From Salinivirga sp964413185 (GTDB taxonomy: Bacteria; Bacteroidota; Bacteroidia; Bacteroidales; Salinivirgaceae), in assembly GCA_964413185.1 (NCBI GenBank), contig CAYPSX010000156.1, positions 1-9,864 of the forward strand: a stretch of DNA of 9,864 nt. Reading direction: 5' to 3'. The number at the start of each line of letters is the position of its first letter. Within the stretch, counting starts at the first letter, position 1. The notes below the pieces were generated by a model that made no database searches, was not told the origin of the DNA, and saw only the letters and a program-made list of their open reading frames with translations. A program made the position numbers and the translations under genes. Positions 7,029 to 9,864 of this stretch are shown here, piece after piece.

Positions 7029-8152
7029 TTCAAATAAAACTTTGCATACTGTTCCTGTTTACTTTTTTCGTTTTGTTGTCCTATGGCCAAAGCGTTATAA
7101 CGGTTAACAAGGCTAACGGATATGAACGATTTGAAGCGAAAATAAAAAATGGCGACACCATAAAGCACGGCTTTTACCGGTTTTATAAAGATTCTGCACA
7201 GTTGTATCAAACCGGGTTCTATCAAAATAATGAAATGGATGGCCGTTGGATGGTTTTTTATCCCTCGGGGCGTTTAAAAAGAACCTATATTTATTCAAAG
7301 GGAGAAAAAAGCGGACCATTCCAGGTATATTACCCAACAGGACAAGTTTACCAAAAAGGAAACTATGTGAATGATAAAAAAAGTGGCCGGGAGGTTCAAT
7401 TTAACCAGTCTGGCTCGCTTGCGGCTGTTTCTCATTATAATAAAGGAGAAAAACACGGAGTTGATACGCTTTTTTATCCCAACGGAAATTTGAAAGAGAT
7501 ACAGCAATATATCCAGGGACAACCGCAGGGAAAATATCTGTCCTTTTTTGAAGATGGAGGTATTAATTATAAAGGTTCCCGTGATTCTACCGGGTATGCA
7601 GACTCATTATATGTGTACCATGAAGATGGTTGGTTGCAGCGAACGGCTTTTTATGAAAACGGGAAGCTTTCTGGAACGTTGAAGAGTTTTTACGACGATG
7701 GCAGCTTACGGAAAATTGTTTCATATTCCAAAGGGCAGCGGCATGGCCGGGCACAAATGTTTTACCCCGACGGCAAACTGGCAGAAACAGGCACATTCAA
7801 AAACGATTTGCGCAAAGGTACGTGGGTAGCCTATTTAAGTAATGGAGCTGTGTTTTCACACGGAAGTTACCTGGATAATGTGTTTCACGGTGAGTGGAAA
7901 GTATACCATTATAATGGTATCTTAAAACAATTGGGGAATTATTTACAGGGAGAGAAATCGGGGCGGTGGTTTTATTACACGGAAGAAGGAGCTTTGGAAC
8001 TGACCGGAAGCTTCGTTAACGGCAAACGAAACGGAACCTGGCTATGGTTCGACGACAAAGGAAATTTACTGCAACAAGCTTACTATCTGAACGGCCGATT
8101 GCTGAAAGCAACGGTTACCGAAATGGCACAGCAGCAGGTTGGGACAGAATGA
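7025..8152 (+). CDS. Secreted MORN-repeat protein (YwqK-like), 13 repeats
   Basis: The 375-residue protein starts at the ATG inside the ATGA overlap with the chaperone-like gene, so translation is probably coupled. Residues 1-21 form a signal peptide ending LLSYG before Q22. From about residue 49 to 360 there are 13 tandem units, nearly all exactly 24 residues long, of the form GxWxxYYxxGxLxxxxxYxxGxxx. Examples begin at 73 (GRWMVFYPSGRLK), 97, 121, 145, 217, 241, 265, 289, 313 and 337. The sixth unit (169-193) is irregular, with an inserted SRDSTGYAD stretch. Such repeats form an extended beta meander and usually bind partners, lipid or surface material; no enzymatic motif is present. Databases often label relatives YwqK family antitoxin, but no toxin gene is adjacent. 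Operon linkage suggests a role with the chaperone or at the envelope (inference). Confidence 0.9.
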   Translation: MIQIKLCILFLFTFFVLLSYGQSVITVNKANGYERFEAKIKNGDTIKHGFYRFYKDSAQLYQTGFYQNNEMDGRWMVFYPSGRLKRTYIYSKGEKSGPFQVYYPTGQVYQKGNYVNDKKSGREVQFNQSGSLAAVSHYNKGEKHGVDTLFYPNGNLKEIQQYIQGQPQGKYLSFFEDGGINYKGSRDSTGYADSLYVYHEDGWLQRTAFYENGKLSGTLKSFYDDGSLRKIVSYSKGQRHGRAQMFYPDGKLAETGTFKNDLRKGTWVAYLSNGAVFSHGSYLDNVFHGEWKVYHYNGILKQLGNYLQGEKSGRWFYYTEEGALELTGSFVNGKRNGTWLWFDDKGNLLQQAYYLNGRLLKATVTEMAQQQVGTE

Positions 8153-8174
8153 AGATTTTTTCTACCATAATTTC

Positions 8175-8193
8175 AGGCCTAACGGCCTTTTTT
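8175..8193 (+). terminator. Intrinsic terminator of the chaperone-MORN operon
   Basis: A short GC stem, AGGCC-TAAC-GGCCT, is followed at once by a run of T (8188-8193). It begins 22 bases after the MORN gene stop. The stem is preceded by no A run on its 5' side, so it works best for plus-strand transcription. Confidence 0.85.
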
Positions 8194-8203
8194 GTTTCGG
8201 AAA

Positions 8204-8239
8204 GCACCGTGGGCACTAAGCGAAGTCGAAGTGAGGTGC
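8204..8239. repeat. REP-like extragenic palindrome containing the GCGAAGTCGAAGTG core
   Basis: Outer arms GCACC (8204-8208) and GGTGC (8235-8239) and inner arms CACT (8214-8217) and AGTG (8230-8233) flank AAGCGAAGTCGA. From memory, the core resembles a widespread intergenic element of the form CTGAGCGAAGTCGAAG seen in many Bacteroidota and other genomes. Only one copy is visible here, so repetitiveness cannot be shown from this window. Confidence 0.5.
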
Positions 8240-8273
8240 GCAATTATGGTAGAATTTGCAATGTAAACGGAAT

Positions 8274-8291
8274 CGATTCCGGCAGGAATCG
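8274..8291 (-). terminator. Possible weak 3' hairpin of the 8300-9748 gene
   Basis: CGATTCC (8274-8280) and GGAATCG (8285-8291) form a perfect 7-bp stem with a 4-base loop, nine bases downstream of the minus-strand stop at 8300. No strong T tract follows on the minus strand (ATTCCGTTTACATT), so termination here would be inefficient or would need Rho. An overlapping 12-bp palindrome, GGAATCGATTCC, occupies 8269-8280. Confidence 0.35.
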
Positions 8292-8299
8292 CACGTTTG

Positions 8300-9748
8300 C
8301 TAAATCTTTTTTAAAATTCTATCTATCAGCTTTCTTACCGTAGGAAAGACAAACGATAGCGCCAGAAGCAAAATAACGGGCAGTAAAATAAAACCAACTA
8401 TTTTACCTGTTATGCCCAGGTTGAAATCAGGCAATAAATAATCAAATAACCCTGCTTTTGTATACGCTGCCGGCGGACGGGCTTCAAATTGCATAATATT
8501 TTCGTCTTTTACGATCCATTCTCCCAAAACATATAAGTGCACAAGGAATTTGACATGGAAATAATCGGCTTTATACTCGGTTTTTCCCAAAATCCAACTT
8601 TTTTCCTGTTTCCATGAACCCAGGTTTTTAATGTCGATGGCCGAGTATTTTGGCTGGTTAAAAAACGAAGTGTCGGCTATGGTAACTTGATCTGCGCAAA
8701 CATCAACAATGTTTTCGTATTTGCTGACCATGTTTTTTACAGGTTTATTCTCACCGGGCGTTTTAGCTGGTTTGTAATTGTTGTAAGCGTATTGCTTTTT
8801 TAGTTCGTTGAGGTTTGGGTACAACGGTAGTGATTTTCCTTTTTCAATTTCCACACCAAGGCGCACAGCTTTATTGTTTTCGCCTTGTTCGCCCACTTTT
8901 TCTACCAAAATGCATTCTACGGCGCCAATGCCAATTTTTGGCGAAGGATTTAAAGGCGAGAGTAAGCTTTCCTTTGCGTTATTTTGCCCGCTGATATAGA
9001 AAAAGTTTTTCGGTTTAAACTCGAGAAAAACTGCCATACGATCGTAGCGCATATCATTGTATTCGCGCATTCGGCGAATTTTGGAATCGTTAAACCGGGT
9101 TATGGGATGATTTCCTTCGAATATTTTTTCGTTGTTTTTGGAATGATTGAAATTGGGTTCAATGCGGAACGTCATATCAAAAGTAACCAGCCACAGGTTC
9201 ATTACGGCTTTTTTTCGTCCGCAGCTATTGAGCTCGTAGCTTTTGTAAGGTTTTGGTTCGCGCCGGCCCGTTTCGCCAAGGTATTTTGACAGCACTGGCG
9301 GCCGATAGAAAGCAGGTGCGCTTTTTATGTCGAAAATGATGTCGGGAAATCCATTGTCAGCGAAATCCGGATCAAATTCAATTTTGTCGATTGTGTTTAC
9401 AAAATGCGCATCAAAATTATCAATCATGTTTTTCGTCACCGGTTGCTGACGATCAATGTAAAAACCCCGCCACGAAAGACCTTTCAGATGCGCCTCTATT
9501 CCTTGCGAAGCACTTTGGTAGGCAGAGCCCGACGATGATGCCCGGAAAGAAATGCCATTTTCCGGTGCCGAAATATGTGCAACGTATTTGGCTGAATCAC
9601 GCTGAAAAGCTTTGTACAACTTTTCATACTGTTGCATCTCTTTCTCGTATTGTTCTTTTTTGTTTTTATAACGATGGAAGGTGAAAGCTGCTCCAAATCC
9701 AAGAATTGCAAGGAAGATAACCAGCAGAGCTGTTTTTAATTTATTCAT
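8300..9748 (-). CDS. Unrecognised inner-membrane protein, anchored at both ends, large periplasmic domain
   Basis: The 482-residue protein starts at ATG 9748-9746, about 20 bases after a good promoter candidate. Residues 7-24 form an N-terminal transmembrane helix or uncleaved signal anchor. A charged Glu/Lys/Gln-rich probable coiled coil follows at 27-50. The central part (about 55-445) is soluble in character and not recognised; visible stretches include FDPDFADNGFPDIIFDIKS (125-143), a KNMVSKYENIVDVCADQVTI segment near 338, and two isolated cysteines (C176, C351), with C279 also present. A second transmembrane helix lies at about 448-469, followed by a short basic amphipathic tail (VRKLIDRILKKI). 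This predicts both termini in the cytoplasm and the bulk in the periplasm. It is convergent with the MORN gene and shows no operon link to the pilin-like genes. I cannot assign a family or function. Confidence 0.85.
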   Translation of the reverse strand: MNKLKTALLVIFLAILGFGAAFTFHRYKNKKEQYEKEMQQYEKLYKAFQRDSAKYVAHISAPENGISFRASSSGSAYQSASQGIEAHLKGLSWRGFYIDRQQPVTKNMIDNFDAHFVNTIDKIEFDPDFADNGFPDIIFDIKSAPAFYRPPVLSKYLGETGRREPKPYKSYELNSCGRKKAVMNLWLVTFDMTFRIEPNFNHSKNNEKIFEGNHPITRFNDSKIRRMREYNDMRYDRMAVFLEFKPKNFFYISGQNNAKESLLSPLNPSPKIGIGAVECILVEKVGEQGENNKAVRLGVEIEKGKSLPLYPNLNELKKQYAYNNYKPAKTPGENKPVKNMVSKYENIVDVCADQVTIADTSFFNQPKYSAIDIKNLGSWKQEKSWILGKTEYKADYFHVKFLVHLYVLGEWIVKDENIMQFEARPPAAYTKAGLFDYLLPDFNLGITGKIVGFILLPVILLLALSFVFPTVRKLIDRILKKI

Positions 9749-9774
9749 TGGGTAAATGAGTTGTTTTAGGGAGG

Positions 9775-9805
9775 CTAAAATACATTCTTTTGTTTTAACG
9801 TCAAA
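9775..9805 (-). promoter_or_regulatory. Bacteroidota-type promoter candidate for the 8300-9748 gene
   Basis: On the minus strand TTTG (9805-9802) is followed after 19 bases by TATTTTAG (9782-9775). This matches the TTTG / TAnnTTTG pattern with one mismatch at usual spacing. Transcription would begin near 9771, leaving a leader of roughly 20 bases before the ATG. The remaining bases to the window end show no coding region that I can support. Confidence 0.5.
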
Positions 9806-9864
9806 TAAATAATTAGTGTTTGTCCATAATGTCCGATATCTGCGTTGTTGCTCAAATTTAAAAT

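Larger units (their letters stand above)
8160..8254. repeat. 13-bp perfect inverted repeats enclosing the terminator and a REP-like palindrome
   Basis: TTCTACCATAATT (8160-8172) is the exact reverse complement of AATTATGGTAGAA (8242-8254). The 69 bases between them contain the terminator hairpin and the 8204-8239 palindrome, giving a nested three-stem structure of 95 bp in the convergent intergenic region. It may be a small palindromic or MITE-like element, or an mRNA 3'-end structure. Confidence 0.6.

Noticed and set aside
7025..8152. MORN gene as an antitoxin of a toxin-antitoxin pair
   Set aside because: The name comes from database labels for the YwqK family. This protein is secreted and its upstream partner is a chaperone-like protein, so nothing here resembles a toxin.
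1..9864. tRNA, rRNA, CRISPR array, transposase or insertion sequence
   Set aside because: I saw no regularly spaced direct repeats, cloverleaf-like gene, rRNA segment or transposase reading frame on either strand.

Overview
The window looks like chromosomal DNA from a member of the Bacteroidota, probably a free-living Bacteroidales/Marinilabiliales or Cytophagia/Flavobacteriia-type organism. The evidence is AT-rich DNA, signal peptides ending in the Bacteroidota style (…AQ, …GQ), candidate promoters resembling the TTTG / TAnnTTTG consensus, little sign of Shine-Dalgarno sequences, and typical family architectures (TPR-transmembrane-SpoIIE phosphatase, long MORN-repeat protein).

Layout. (1) 1-4061, minus strand: a three-gene block. 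It is transcribed from a small secreted beta-rich protein that looks like a major pilin (3477-4061), through a shorter paralogue (2895-3413), into a very large outer-membrane beta-barrel protein (1-2891) that leaves the window at the left edge. That last gene begins at a GTG three bases after the preceding stop. A perfect 30-bp palindrome followed by a T tract lies between the first two genes, like the attenuators found after major pilin genes. (2) 4221-6185, minus strand: a membrane-anchored TPR/coiled-coil SpoIIE-type serine phosphatase. (3) 6228-8152, plus strand: a divergent two-gene operon with an ATGA overlap, encoding a periplasmic pilus-chaperone-like protein and a 13-repeat MORN protein, closed by a clear intrinsic terminator. 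(4) 8153-8299: a convergent intergenic region with nested inverted repeats. (5) 8300-9748, minus strand: an unrecognised protein anchored at both ends, with its own good promoter candidate.

Interpretation. Chaperone, two pilin-like subunits and a large outer-membrane barrel together look like a non-canonical chaperone-usher fimbrial system. The subunits have alternating-hydrophobic N-terminal strands and C-terminal strands resembling those of CsuA/B and spore-coat-U proteins. The chaperone has the FimC-like two-domain layout but lacks the canonical Arg/Lys anchor residues at the aligned positions. The putative usher has an N-terminal Ig/NEW3-like region and two C-terminal SdrD-B/carboxypeptidase-regulatory-like domains instead of the classical usher layout. 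This is inferred from sequence reading only. The chaperone is separated from the other parts by the phosphatase gene. Any tip adhesin or further subunit would be expected beyond the left edge.
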